DNA of 64,000 nucleotides, from contig CAMVGT010000004.1 in NCBI GenBank assembly GCA_947167125.1, forward strand, positions 1 through 64,000. The letters run 5' to 3'. Below are positions 7,897-18,365 of the stretch, one piece after another (position 1 is the stretch's first letter; each line of letters opens with the position of its first letter). Source of the stretch: an uncultured Erysipelotrichaceae bacterium. Lineage in GTDB: Bacteria; Bacillota_I; Bacilli_A; Erysipelotrichales; Erysipelotrichaceae. Made by a program: the position numbers and the translations under genes. Below the pieces are notes generated by a model, which made no database searches, had not been told where the DNA came from, and saw only the letters and a list, made by a program, of their open reading frames with translations.

Positions 7897-8343
7897 TTAT
7901 TTGACTGTGATGTCAAAGTAGAAAGTGAAACTGTCGCCCTCAAGAGAATAATCTTCGACTTCTTCGGAAGGAACTTCTTCACCGTTGATGATCAGAGTTA
8001 CAGGATCGTTGAAGATATAGCCCGGGCCTGCCTTTACTTTGCCGAATACTGTATATGATTTGCCTGCTTCAAATCTGACATCAGAATAGTATTCAAGAGT
8101 ATTGTATGTTTTCCAGTAAGCTTCCGGTCTTTCATTGGTTCTTTCGATATCATAATGATCATTCTTCGAAATGATTTCAGGGACAGGGGTCTGATCAATA
8201 CCGGACGGGTCTTTGCAGGTAATGAGTGTTCCTGCTTCCGGAATCGCAATTGTCAGCTCAACAGTTTCAAGTACTTCTCCTGAGCGTTCGTATTCTTCAC
8301 ATTCCTCTGTATCTTCCATGGTTTCTCTTAATTCTTCATTCAT
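7897..8343 (-). CDS. Uncharacterised protein with a surface-repeat-like domain
   Basis: A 148-residue acidic protein. After a Glu-rich stretch (1-25) it has one beta-rich module: VELTIAIPEAGT, FEAGKSYTVFGKVKAGPGYIF, then VTLIINGEE. This resembles the repeat modules of Bacillota cell-surface proteins (aGk-Y-v-v-a-GY-F, then v-v-iNG). Here it stands alone, with no signal peptide, membrane segment or sorting motif, so an intracellular location is predicted. Function unknown. The start follows AAGGCAGG. Confidence 0.6.
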   Translation of the reverse strand: MNEELRETMEDTEECEEYERSGEVLETVELTIAIPEAGTLITCKDPSGIDQTPVPEIISKNDHYDIERTNERPEAYWKTYNTLEYYSDVRFEAGKSYTVFGKVKAGPGYIFNDPVTLIINGEEVPSEEVEDYSLEGDSFTFYFDITVK

Positions 8344-8383
8344 AAAATAACCTGCCTTTTTTGCTATTATTCTGTCAATCTTT

Positions 8384-8411
8384 CAGCTGATTGGCAACAG
8401 CCAATCAGCTG
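8384..8411. other. Perfect 12-base inverted repeat
   Basis: CAGCTGATTGGC (8384-8395) and GCCAATCAGCTG (8400-8411) are exact complements around AACA, with no T run on either side. It lies just upstream of a TTGACA (minus strand, 8378-8373) ahead of the gene at 7897. This suggests an operator or an mRNA leader hairpin rather than a terminator. Confidence 0.55.
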
Positions 8412-8510
8412 CAGACTCACCATTCCGGAATGACAGACATCCAAAGCCGTCACCGGATTGAAATTCATGCATGCAAAATGTTTAACTTGCATGGATTTCT
8501 TTACACAATG

Positions 8511-8541
8511 AAAAAGCTGCGAGTTGTCTTTCTCACAGCTT
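8511..8541 (-). terminator. Terminator of the GH1 gene
   Basis: On the minus strand AAGCTGTGAG pairs with CTCGCAGCTT across a short loop, followed by TTTTT, just after the GH1 stop. Confidence 0.7.
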
Positions 8542-8548
8542 CAATGCA

Positions 8549-10063
<1,515 letters not shown>

Positions 10064-10094
10064 TTAGCATTGCGGAAGTTCACATGCATGGTGC

Positions 10095-11282
10095 TCATTC
10101 CATATTCAATGCTTTGCGGATATCTTCATGTCTTGGCTTGGCAGCTTCGGACCAGTGCGGACCGTTGGCATACATCTCAGAGAGTTCTGCCAGGGCTTTG
10201 GGCACATCGATGGACTGCGGGCAGGCATGGGAGCACTGGCCGCACTGTATACATGCGGAAGGCAGTTCGCTTTCGGAAAGACCGTCCAGACGCATGCCGG
10301 CAACTGCGCTCGGTGCATATTTGTAGTCATTGTAGACGGAAAGAAGATACGGAATGTTCAGACCGACCGGGCATCCGTCGCAGCAGTATCTGCATGCGGT
10401 GCAGGGAACGCCGGATTTCATTCCTTCGGCGATTTCAAACAATGTGTTTCTTTCTTCTTCCGAAAGCGGTCTGTGTGTTTCAAATGTATTCAGATTGTCT
10501 TCCACCTGGCTGACTTCGTTCATGCCGGAAAGGATCACCTTGATGTTGGGCAGATCCTGCAGGAAGCGGAAGGAATAGGAAGCGTCGCTGGCTGTTTCAG
10601 AGAATTTCTTCAGTTTTGCACTTTCCTCTTCGCGCAGCACTGCCAGCTTTCCGCCGCGGCAGGGTTCCATGATCCAGACACCGAGACCGTGCTTTGTGAT
10701 GATGTCATACTTCTTCTTCGCATTCTGCAGTGTCCAGTCAAGATAGTTTGCCTGGATCTGCACGAATTCGAATTCGCCTTCATGTCTTGTCAGGAATTCT
10801 TCGAGAAGATCCGGTCCGCCATGGAAGGAAAAGCCGAGATGGCGGATCTTTCCTTCTTCTTTCATTCTGAGAATATCGGGAATGATGTGATATTCGTCGC
10901 TTTCGTAAATCTTTACCGACCATTCGGTAATGTTGTGGAGCAGATAGAAATCAAAATAATCCGTTCTGCACTTTTCCAGTGACAGATGGAACAGGGCAAT
11001 ATTGTCAATCGGTCCGGGAAGGGAATGGCCGGGGAATTTGTCGGCGATGTAATAGCTCTCACGCGGATATTTTTTCAAAGCTTCCGCCATGGCAATTTCA
11101 GACTTTCCGCTCAGATATGGATAGGCTGTATCAAAATAATTGACGCCTTTTTCAATGGCGAGATCAAACATCGCATTGACCTTGGCCTGATCGATTTCAC
11201 CGGTCGCAGGGTCATTCGCAAAACGCATGCATCCAAAGCCGAGCCTGGAAAGCTTCAGCCCTTTAAAATCACTGTAAATCAT
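10095..11282 (-). CDS. Aldo-keto reductase with two C-terminal [4Fe-4S] motifs
   Basis: A 395-residue oxidoreductase. Residues 1-270 are an aldo-keto reductase barrel (LGFGCMRF, then NYFDTAYPY with the catalytic Asp and Tyr). The C-terminus carries two ferredoxin-type clusters, CTACRYCCDGCP and CIQCGQCSHACP. This is the anaerobe-type ferredoxin/AKR fusion, which probably passes electrons between ferredoxin and a carbonyl substrate. The start lies behind AGGAGG. The substrate is unknown; linkage to the GH1 gene suggests an aglycone or a sugar derivative. Confidence 0.82.
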   Translation of the reverse strand: MIYSDFKGLKLSRLGFGCMRFANDPATGEIDQAKVNAMFDLAIEKGVNYFDTAYPYLSGKSEIAMAEALKKYPRESYYIADKFPGHSLPGPIDNIALFHLSLEKCRTDYFDFYLLHNITEWSVKIYESDEYHIIPDILRMKEEGKIRHLGFSFHGGPDLLEEFLTRHEGEFEFVQIQANYLDWTLQNAKKKYDIITKHGLGVWIMEPCRGGKLAVLREEESAKLKKFSETASDASYSFRFLQDLPNIKVILSGMNEVSQVEDNLNTFETHRPLSEEERNTLFEIAEGMKSGVPCTACRYCCDGCPVGLNIPYLLSVYNDYKYAPSAVAGMRLDGLSESELPSACIQCGQCSHACPQSIDVPKALAELSEMYANGPHWSEAAKPRHEDIRKALNME

Positions 11283-11514
11283 AAGTCCTCCTGTGTATTT
11301 ATTTTAACGGTTTTCTGGATGATACAGAAGTATCATGACTGATCCGGAAATAAGGAAAATCCTGCATCTGCGCTGTACATGGATGTTTTCCTGATGCATG
11401 TAAGTACAGTTGTGCAATCAGTCGGATTTAAGTGACAAAAAAGCAGAAAATTGATAGCCATAGGCAGGGACTGTTCCTGTATGATTAAAGAAAGAAGAGG
11501 AGATCATCAGTTTT

Positions 11515-12444
11515 ATGAAACAATATCTTGTTTATGACCTTGGCGGCACCTTTATTAAATTTGCTTTAATGAATGAAAATTATGAAATCCTGGATCAGGA
11601 TAAAGTTCCTTCACCGATAGACACAATGGATAATCTTCTGGCTGCGATGAAAGGAATCGCGGACCGTTATGAAGGAAAGTTTGAAGCGGCGGCTGTTTCC
11701 ATGCCGGGAAGAATCAACACGGCTGAAGGAATTGCATATACCGGCGGCGCATATTCATTTATTCAGAATGCACCGTTCGCAAAGAAGCTTGAGGAAACAA
11801 TCGGCTGCAGGGCAGTCATTGCCAATGACGGAAAATGTGCCGCAAAAGCGGAAGTCGCAAAAGGCGCATTAAAGGATGTACAGAACGGTGCAGTGATTGT
11901 ACTGGGTTCCGGAACCGGCGGCGGAATTGTTCTGAATCATGAAGTATGGATGGGTACCACAGGCGGCGCAGGTGAACTGTCAGCTCTTGTATGTGATTTA
12001 AAGACAATTGCGAAAAACGGCTACGGCATGTTTGATTTCGGCAGTATCTATGCCGGATACGGAAGCGCGACCGGACTGGTTCTGCTCTATGCGTCCAAGA
12101 AGGGCATTCCTGTAAACGAAGCATTCAGAACCATCAACGGTGTCACATTCTTTGAAGCATATGATGCAGGTGAAAAGGAAGCAATTGAAACACTGGAGGA
12201 GTACGGTCTCAATGCGGCAATCGGCATCAACTCCGTACAGTGTGTTCTCGATCTTGAACGCTATGCAATCGGCGGCGGCATCAGTGCGAGAAAAGAAGTG
12301 ACAGACTCCATCCGCAAGGGCATGGACAGACTGCACGCAGGCGGATTCCCGCTTCCGTTCTCAAAGCCTGAGATCGTCACATGCGAATTCCGCAATGACG
12401 CAAACCTCATCGGTGCTCTCGGCTTCCTGCTCAGCGCTGAATAA
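11515..12444 (+). CDS. ROK-family sugar kinase
   Basis: A 309-residue cytoplasmic kinase with the ATP-binding DLGGTFIKFA near the N-terminus, MPGRI, VIANDGKCAA with the catalytic Asp, and VLGSGTGGGIV. It has no DNA-binding N-terminus, so it is a kinase and not a NagC-like repressor. The zinc-binding CxCGxxGC of many ROK enzymes is absent; GELSALVCDL stands in its place. It is a single gene with its own terminator. Beta-glucoside or glucose kinase activity is possible but cannot be read from sequence. AGGAG lies about 12 bases from the ATG, rather far. Confidence 0.8.
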   Translation: MKQYLVYDLGGTFIKFALMNENYEILDQDKVPSPIDTMDNLLAAMKGIADRYEGKFEAAAVSMPGRINTAEGIAYTGGAYSFIQNAPFAKKLEETIGCRAVIANDGKCAAKAEVAKGALKDVQNGAVIVLGSGTGGGIVLNHEVWMGTTGGAGELSALVCDLKTIAKNGYGMFDFGSIYAGYGSATGLVLLYASKKGIPVNEAFRTINGVTFFEAYDAGEKEAIETLEEYGLNAAIGINSVQCVLDLERYAIGGGISARKEVTDSIRKGMDRLHAGGFPLPFSKPEIVTCEFRNDANLIGALGFLLSAE

Positions 12445-12469
12445 GATTTAAAAATTTCATCGGAAACTG

Positions 12470-12499
12470 AAAACGGGTACCTCAGCGGTATCCGTTTTT
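12470..12499 (+). terminator. Terminator of the ROK kinase gene
   Basis: AAAACGGGTACC pairs with GGTATCCGTTTT across TCAGC, ending in TTTTT. It also suits the convergent esterase gene. Confidence 0.7.
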
Positions 12500-12511
12500 G
12501 CGTCGGGTCAT

Positions 12512-13387
12512 TCAGAATTCTGACAGCAGTGTTTCAATAAAGGACTGAATGAGAATGTGGTCTGTTTCTTCCTTCTCTTTCCGCAGTGCCAGATACAGAT
12601 CATCATCTTTCTTTAATGAATCAAACAGCTTCTCTGCCGGAAGAAGATCATCTTTCTTCAGATCCGCATTTTCATTGAGCCTGCGGATCATCCGGATCAG
12701 CTCTTCCGGTTCTGCTTTATCATCATTGCCCATTGATTCATACGCGGAATAATATTCTCTGATCATTCTGTTCAGCTTATGGGCAAGTGCGGTATGGCTT
12801 TCTTCTGTCAGATGCACACCGTCAGCGGAAGATACTTCCGTAAACGGATCGATGTCCAGAAACAGCGATCCGGTCTTTTCCGCAATTTTTGCATAAAGCT
12901 TTGCGAGCTTTTTGGAATTCATGACGGAGTCATAGCCGAATGTGTCTGAAAAATCCCCGCTCAGAACACTCATGCTCAAAGATGCGGGAGACATCAGGAG
13001 TACCTGCGGCGCAAATCCCTGCTTGAGAAGAAGATAGTCATGAATCTCGATAATCATTCTTTCAATTGAGGATGCGATCATTTCAGCGCTTTTATGATAA
13101 GCCGTTTTCAGATCGTTGGTGCCCAGCATCAGGATGACAAAATCAACCGGACGGTGGGTATGCAGGGATGTATCAAGATAAGCCGTGCCGTTTTTGAAAT
13201 GTTCGTCAGGCGGATCTGCTTCCGCAGTTCTGCCGCTGCATCCTTCATCAATGATGATGTAATCATCACCCAGCAATGTCTGCAGCTGGCAGGTCCAGCG
13301 GATAAAGGATGAATAGCGTCTTCCCATTCCGCCGGCAATATAGCCGTATGTATTGGAATCCCCGTAACAAAGAATCCGTTTTCTCAT
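12512..13387 (-). CDS. SGNH/GDSL hydrolase (carbohydrate or aryl esterase type)
   Basis: A 291-residue esterase. Block I is LCYGDSNTYGY (nucleophile Ser), followed by CSGRT, block III MLGTNDLK and the Asp-x-x-His pair in SADGVHLT, in the order of the SGNH fold. There is no signal peptide, so it acts in the cytoplasm, for example on acetylated sugars or acyl esters after import. The last 70 residues are a charged, helical extension not found in minimal family members. It is followed, 27 bases away on the same strand, by the AraC gene as its upstream partner. Confidence 0.78.
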   Translation of the reverse strand: MRKRILCYGDSNTYGYIAGGMGRRYSSFIRWTCQLQTLLGDDYIIIDEGCSGRTAEADPPDEHFKNGTAYLDTSLHTHRPVDFVILMLGTNDLKTAYHKSAEMIASSIERMIIEIHDYLLLKQGFAPQVLLMSPASLSMSVLSGDFSDTFGYDSVMNSKKLAKLYAKIAEKTGSLFLDIDPFTEVSSADGVHLTEESHTALAHKLNRMIREYYSAYESMGNDDKAEPEELIRMIRRLNENADLKKDDLLPAEKLFDSLKKDDDLYLALRKEKEETDHILIQSFIETLLSEF

Positions 13388-13414
13388 TGTGTGTACCTCT
13401 CTTCCGGTTCTGCT

Positions 13415-14470
13415 TTAAAGAATATATTCATGTGTGGAATCCCGGCGGTACTGCGTCGGGCTTTTCTGATACCGTTTCCGGAATGTGCGGATGAAGTTTT
13501 CGGTATTCACATATCCGGTCCGGTAAGCAATTTCAGATACCGGAAGATTGGTTGATTTCAGAAGGGAAACGGCATGTTTCATCCTGGCGTCTGTCAGGAT
13601 GTCCATGAATGTTCTTCCGGTTGTCTGCTTGATCATGCGGGAAGTATATTCGGCTGTGTAATGATATCTGTCCGCGATTTGCTGCAGTGTCGCATCAGTA
13701 TGATGTTCCTGAATCCAGGTTGTGATCTCCAGTGCCTTTTCTGCTTTTTCGCCGTTCATCAAAGGACGTTCGATTGTCTTTTCATAATGGCGGATCAGGT
13801 TGGCAAAAAAGATTGAAAAATAAGCGGAGAGAATCGCGTCGTATTCCCTGTATTTGTTCGTGCTTTCCAGCATCATCCGGATCAGGATATCCCGTAAGTC
13901 GCTGTCATTGCCGGTATGAAAGGTAAGAAAATCATTGCCGGAAGTAAAGCGCAGATTCTTGAGGAAGAATTCAGACAGCAGATTGTTTTTGTAATAGGTC
14001 GGATTGCGGAATGTATTTTCAATGACGCCGGATGAAAGAATCATCACGATGACAATGGACTGGCTCTGCACAGAGATCCTGTGGGAAACACCAGGGGGAA
14101 TGATGCAGAAATCACCGAGATGCAGTTCTGTTTTCACACCGCCGACTTCATGTTCGCATGTGCCTTCATAGACATAGAAGGCTTCGAAGTAAGTGTGAAA
14201 ATGATCGAAGGCAGGCGAGTAGCAGTTGTGTTTCTGAATGACCATTCCGGCATCGCTGTCCGAATAAAAATATTCATCCCGCATGCTCGGCGGCATGGTT
14301 TCCTTCTTTTCCGGAATAATCAGATGTTTCCTCAGGCAGTCATCCAGATCCAGATGATCCAGAAACGCACGGAAGCGTTCGGGATCTTCTTTTGCGTTCT
14401 GATAGCTCCGGTAAAACAGTTCGGTTTCATTCAGTTCATAGAGATCATGAAGAAGTTCAGCTTTGTTCAT
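13415..14470 (-). CDS. AraC-family regulator with N-terminal cupin
   Basis: A 351-residue regulator. Residues 90-160 form a cupin sensor (HFHTYFEAFYVYEG, LHLGDFCIIPPGVSH). The C-terminal 100 residues hold two helix-turn-helices (TLQQIADRYHYTAEYTSRM, then PVSEIAYRTGYVNTENFIRTFRKRYQKSPTQYR in two parts). I chose the ATG at 14470, eight bases after AGGAG; an upstream in-frame ATG (14491) lacks a site. It is transcribed away from the sugar ABC operon across an AT-rich gap and is its probable activator. Confidence 0.83.
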   Translation of the reverse strand: MNKAELLHDLYELNETELFYRSYQNAKEDPERFRAFLDHLDLDDCLRKHLIIPEKKETMPPSMRDEYFYSDSDAGMVIQKHNCYSPAFDHFHTYFEAFYVYEGTCEHEVGGVKTELHLGDFCIIPPGVSHRISVQSQSIVIVMILSSGVIENTFRNPTYYKNNLLSEFFLKNLRFTSGNDFLTFHTGNDSDLRDILIRMMLESTNKYREYDAILSAYFSIFFANLIRHYEKTIERPLMNGEKAEKALEITTWIQEHHTDATLQQIADRYHYTAEYTSRMIKQTTGRTFMDILTDARMKHAVSLLKSTNLPVSEIAYRTGYVNTENFIRTFRKRYQKSPTQYRRDSTHEYIL

Positions 14471-14635
14471 CTCAAATTCTCCTGAAAGCATTCATTGAAA
14501 TCAAAAATCATCATATTGATAGATCTATTTTAATATTCAAATCATAAATTATCAATGTAAGCGGTATCATTTGACAATTAAGATTTGTTTTCTAAATGGC
14601 TAATATGAAATCAGATACAGCTGATGAGGTGTTGT

Positions 14636-16129
14636 ATGGATACAATCGTTGAAATCAGACAGATGTCAAAATCATTCGGACCGACAGTTGCCCTGGATCA
14701 TGTGGACCTGACGGCCTATGGCGGAGAGATTCTCGGACTGATCGGTGAAAACGGATCAGGGAAATCCACAGCCACGTCCATTTATGCAGGAATGCAGAAC
14801 TGCGATGAAGGGGAAATGCTCTTCAGAGGAGAAAAATGGAATCCTTCCAGCATGAATGACGCATTGAAAAAAGGCGTCGGAATGATCGTGCAGGAAAACG
14901 GAACGGTTCCCGGAATCAGTGCTGCTGAAAATATCTTTCTCGGCGAAACCAAAGAGTTCATGTCCGGACTGTTTGTAAACCGGAAGAAGATGATCAAAGA
15001 CGCCCAGGACGCGCTGAACAGAATCGGCGCGGATCATATCAATGCCGCGGCAATGACCGGAAGCCTGGATTTCCAGGACCGCAAGCTGATTGAAATCGCC
15101 CGTGTCATGACCGGCAGTCCTTCGGTTCTTGTTGTGGATGAAACAACAACAGCCCTTTCCCAGAAGGGAAGGGATATCATCTACCGGATCATGCAGGAAA
15201 TGAAGGAAGAAGGAAAATGTGTCATCTTCATCTCCCATGACCTGGATGAAATCATGAACAAATGCGACCGTCTCACCGTACTGAGAGACGGAAAGATTAT
15301 AAGAACCTTCAGCCACGATGAATTTGAAGAAGGCGCCATCAAGGCGGCAATGATCGGACGCGAGCTCAAAGGAAGCTACTACCGTGATGATTATGACGGA
15401 ACAGTCTCAAAGGAGACTGTTCTGGAAGCCGATAACCTGAACCTGAGCAATCAGCTCAAAGATTTCTCCTTCTCACTGCACAAAGGTGAAATCCTCGGCA
15501 TCGGCGGTCTTTCCCACTGCGGCATGCACACACTTGGAAAAGTTCTCTTCGCAGCTGAAAAGGCGGAAAGCGGAACATTCACCGTCAATGGCCATACCGT
15601 ACGCAATGAAGCGGAAGCCATGAAATATAACATCGGCTATGTGGCAAAGGACAGAGATGTTGAATCTCTGTGCCTGGAAGCGAGCATCAAAGACAATATC
15701 GCAATAGCCGGTCTTGATAAGTTTGCAGTAAACAATTTCCTGATTCTTCCGAAAAGGGAAAAGCAGTATGTAAATGAGCAGGTTGAATCCCTGAGCATCA
15801 AATGCCATGACGCTGATCAGTATGTCAGCACATTATCCGGCGGCAACAAGCAGAAAGTCGCATTCGGAAAATGGATCGGCAGGGATTCGGAAATCCTGAT
15901 TCTCGACTGTCCGACAAGAGGCGTTGATATCGGCGTCAAGCAGGCGATGTATCAGCTGATGTACCGGATGAAGCAGGAAGGAAAATCCATCATTCTGATT
16001 TCGGAAGAGCTGGCAGAGCTGATCGGAATGAGCGACCGTCTGATCATCATGAAGGACGGACATCTGGCAAAGGAATTCGCCCGCAGTCCGCAGCTGAGCG
16101 AAGCGGACGCGATTGAATATATGATCTGA
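14636..16129 (+). CDS. Sugar ABC transporter, double ATPase (RbsA/MglA type)
   Basis: A 497-residue protein with two nucleotide-binding domains energising import of a monosaccharide or small glycoside. The first domain has Walker A GENGSGKST (37-45) and VLVVDETTTALS. Its signature loop is changed (DFQDRKLIEIARV). The second has a degenerate Walker A (GGLSHCGMHTLGK) but a normal LSGGNKQK signature and CPTRGVD. One intact site built from both halves is usual in this subfamily. Two in-frame starts exist; 14636 lies behind GAGGTG. The operon continues with permease, binding protein and a second permease. Confidence 0.85.
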   Translation: MDTIVEIRQMSKSFGPTVALDHVDLTAYGGEILGLIGENGSGKSTATSIYAGMQNCDEGEMLFRGEKWNPSSMNDALKKGVGMIVQENGTVPGISAAENIFLGETKEFMSGLFVNRKKMIKDAQDALNRIGADHINAAAMTGSLDFQDRKLIEIARVMTGSPSVLVVDETTTALSQKGRDIIYRIMQEMKEEGKCVIFISHDLDEIMNKCDRLTVLRDGKIIRTFSHDEFEEGAIKAAMIGRELKGSYYRDDYDGTVSKETVLEADNLNLSNQLKDFSFSLHKGEILGIGGLSHCGMHTLGKVLFAAEKAESGTFTVNGHTVRNEAEAMKYNIGYVAKDRDVESLCLEASIKDNIAIAGLDKFAVNNFLILPKREKQYVNEQVESLSIKCHDADQYVSTLSGGNKQKVAFGKWIGRDSEILILDCPTRGVDIGVKQAMYQLMYRMKQEGKSIILISEELAELIGMSDRLIIMKDGHLAKEFARSPQLSEADAIEYMI

Positions 16130-16139
16130 GGAAGCAGCT

Positions 16140-17114
16140 ATGGAAAAGAAGGAAAATAAAAGGAAATTCACATCCGGAAAGCTTCTGAATCTTGCCCCGG
16201 TAATCGGAATGATTCTGATGGCTGCAGTCTTCCTTGCGATTGCGTATATGAAGGATGTCAACATTCCTTACAGTTTCAAAAATATTCTGAACCAGTCCAT
16301 CATCACGATGGTTGTCGCCACCGGTGCCGTATTCATCTACACCCTCGGCGCATTCGATATTTCACTCGGTGCATCCATGTGCGTCAGCGCTCTGGTCGGA
16401 GCGATGGCATACAACAGAACCGGCAGTCTTCTGATCATGCTGGGAGTCTGTGTGGGATGCGCGGTGCTGGTGTCATTGATCAGCTCCGTGCTGGCGTCGG
16501 TATTCAACCTGCCGGTATTTGTCACCACAATCGCGATGCTGTCGCTGCTGAACGCGTTTGCGCTTGTGCTGATCAAGGCAAACGGAACCGGCGATGTCGT
16601 ACAGGTTCCCGCCAATGCGGTCAGAGGAATCAATACCGTCTGGTTCAAACTGATTGTGCTGATACTGTTCCTGGCCTTCTGCATCTTTGCATTCAGCTTC
16701 ATGAAGCTGGGAAGACAGGAAAAGTTCGTCGGCGGCAATCCCATCTGTGCCGCTTTGTCCGGACTGAATGCTTCAAAGCTTTCGATTATCGGATTCATGA
16801 TGGCAGGACTTGGCGTCGGACTCGGCGCGTTCCTGACCATCACATATGCACCGACTCTTTCACGAAACACAGCCGGAAGCGTCGGTATGGATGTCATTAT
16901 TTCAATCGTATTCGGCGGAATGCCGGTTTCCGGCGGCGCACGCAGCAGAATCTATTCAGCTGCCGTCGGCTCGCTTTCGATGACGCTGCTTTCCCAGATC
17001 ATGTTAATGCTGAACTTTGATTCCGGCATCAGCCAGATGGTGAAAGCTGTAATCTTCCTGCTTGTTGTCTATGTCTCGATGCTGAACAGCAGGAAAACAA
17101 TACTGCCCAGATAA
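16140..17114 (+). CDS. Sugar ABC transporter permease 1 (RbsC family)
   Basis: A 324-residue membrane protein with about nine hydrophobic segments. The family loop of the BPD_transp_2 group is visible: GAFDISLGASMCVSALVGAMA near residue 60, then the coupling segment LGRQEKFVGGNPICAALSGLN. It starts 10 bases after the ATPase stop behind GAGGAAGC and should pair with the permease at 18366 as a heterodimer. Confidence 0.83.
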   Translation: MEKKENKRKFTSGKLLNLAPVIGMILMAAVFLAIAYMKDVNIPYSFKNILNQSIITMVVATGAVFIYTLGAFDISLGASMCVSALVGAMAYNRTGSLLIMLGVCVGCAVLVSLISSVLASVFNLPVFVTTIAMLSLLNAFALVLIKANGTGDVVQVPANAVRGINTVWFKLIVLILFLAFCIFAFSFMKLGRQEKFVGGNPICAALSGLNASKLSIIGFMMAGLGVGLGAFLTITYAPTLSRNTAGSVGMDVIISIVFGGMPVSGGARSRIYSAAVGSLSMTLLSQIMLMLNFDSGISQMVKAVIFLLVVYVSMLNSRKTILPR

Positions 17115-17140
17115 AACTGAGAAGAAGGAGGGAAATCAAA

Positions 17141-18334
17141 ATGAAACTGATTAAAAAATTCTTGGTTATGCAATTATCACTTCTCATGGCAATCTGCCTG
17201 AGCGCATGTTCTTCCGGCGGCGGATCTTCCGCAGAAGACCCCACTGCCAAAACGGTTAAAATCGGTGTTCTCGTATCTGACACAACAAGTGCCGAAGCAC
17301 TCTCATTCCGTTCCTATTATGAGAATTACATCAAGTCCGTCTATAATGTTGACTTCATGTATTCCGATGAACTGAAAGACGCCGCAGCTGAGCAGAGCGC
17401 GATTGACAACTTCATTGCCAACAACTGCCAGGCAATCATCTCATTTGCGTCCGCGGACAGACCTGCACAGATTGAAAAGTGCGAAACAGAAGGAATCTAT
17501 TATGCTGTTGCGACAGGTACACTGACCGATGAGCAGTATGAACAGTTCAAATCCTACAAATACTATGTCGGCGCGATCGGACCGGATCTTGCCATTGAAT
17601 ACCAGGCTGGATATGACATGGCAAAGTTCTATCTGGATCAGGGATATACAAAATTCGGCATGTTCACAGGCGCTTCCGTCTATTTCACTGAAATGCATAT
17701 CTACCGTGCTGCCGGCATGATTGCGGCAATGTGCGAAGCAGGAAACGGTGATTATGAAGGCGCAAAGGGAATGGATATTGTCGGTAAGATCATGAGCGAA
17801 GGCGGCAATGTCAATACAGGAAAAATCGGCAGTGTTGAGCTGAATGGCGTTGTTGCAGGATATGACTTTGATGACGCATGGTTCGGAAAGCTGGCAGCTG
17901 TTGCCAACGATCCCAATGTCGAAGTTCTGCTGGCAGTCGGCTCCGGTCAGACCGCATTTGCAGGATTCAAGCCGGAAGGCAAGATGCTCGGCGACATCGA
18001 CTGCTATACAGCTGATTCTGTAGGTCTCATGAAGGCCGGCACACTCAACTATCTTGCAGGCAAGTTCTCCGCTTCCATCGGCCCGATCTTTGCGGCAACA
18101 CTTTCCGCAGTCTATGGCAAGCCGATCCGCACAGCAGACGGAAACGCATTCGCTCTGTCCCAGGGCTATTGGATTGCGACAGACGCGGAAACAGCTGAAA
18201 AATACTTTGAAGTTGACTCTTCCACAACAGCTCCGGCTTATACAAAAGAAAAACTGGATACACTGATCGGCGCGTCCTATGACGATTTCGCTAAATTCGT
18301 ATCCGCATATTCATTCGAAGATATTCAGAAATAA
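17141..18334 (+). CDS. Sugar-binding lipoprotein of the ABC transporter
   Basis: A 397-residue surface lipoprotein. The N-terminal signal ends in the lipobox LSAC with Cys23 as the lipidated residue, then a Ser/Gly linker. The mature part has the periplasmic-binding-protein start VKIGVLVSDTTS and alternating alpha/beta pattern. It is longer than ordinary ribose-type binding proteins (about 290) and diverged from them, so ligand prediction is unsafe. The adjacent GH78-type enzyme suggests a rhamnoside or rhamnose-containing ligand. It sits between the two permease genes. Confidence 0.8.
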   Translation: MKLIKKFLVMQLSLLMAICLSACSSGGGSSAEDPTAKTVKIGVLVSDTTSAEALSFRSYYENYIKSVYNVDFMYSDELKDAAAEQSAIDNFIANNCQAIISFASADRPAQIEKCETEGIYYAVATGTLTDEQYEQFKSYKYYVGAIGPDLAIEYQAGYDMAKFYLDQGYTKFGMFTGASVYFTEMHIYRAAGMIAAMCEAGNGDYEGAKGMDIVGKIMSEGGNVNTGKIGSVELNGVVAGYDFDDAWFGKLAAVANDPNVEVLLAVGSGQTAFAGFKPEGKMLGDIDCYTADSVGLMKAGTLNYLAGKFSASIGPIFAATLSAVYGKPIRTADGNAFALSQGYWIATDAETAEKYFEVDSSTTAPAYTKEKLDTLIGASYDDFAKFVSAYSFEDIQK

Positions 18335-18365
18335 GAAGAAACGCATTTGACTTAAGAGGTGACTC

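Noticed and set aside
12512-13387. Secreted esterase
   Set aside because: The N-terminus begins directly with the catalytic strand; there is no signal peptide.
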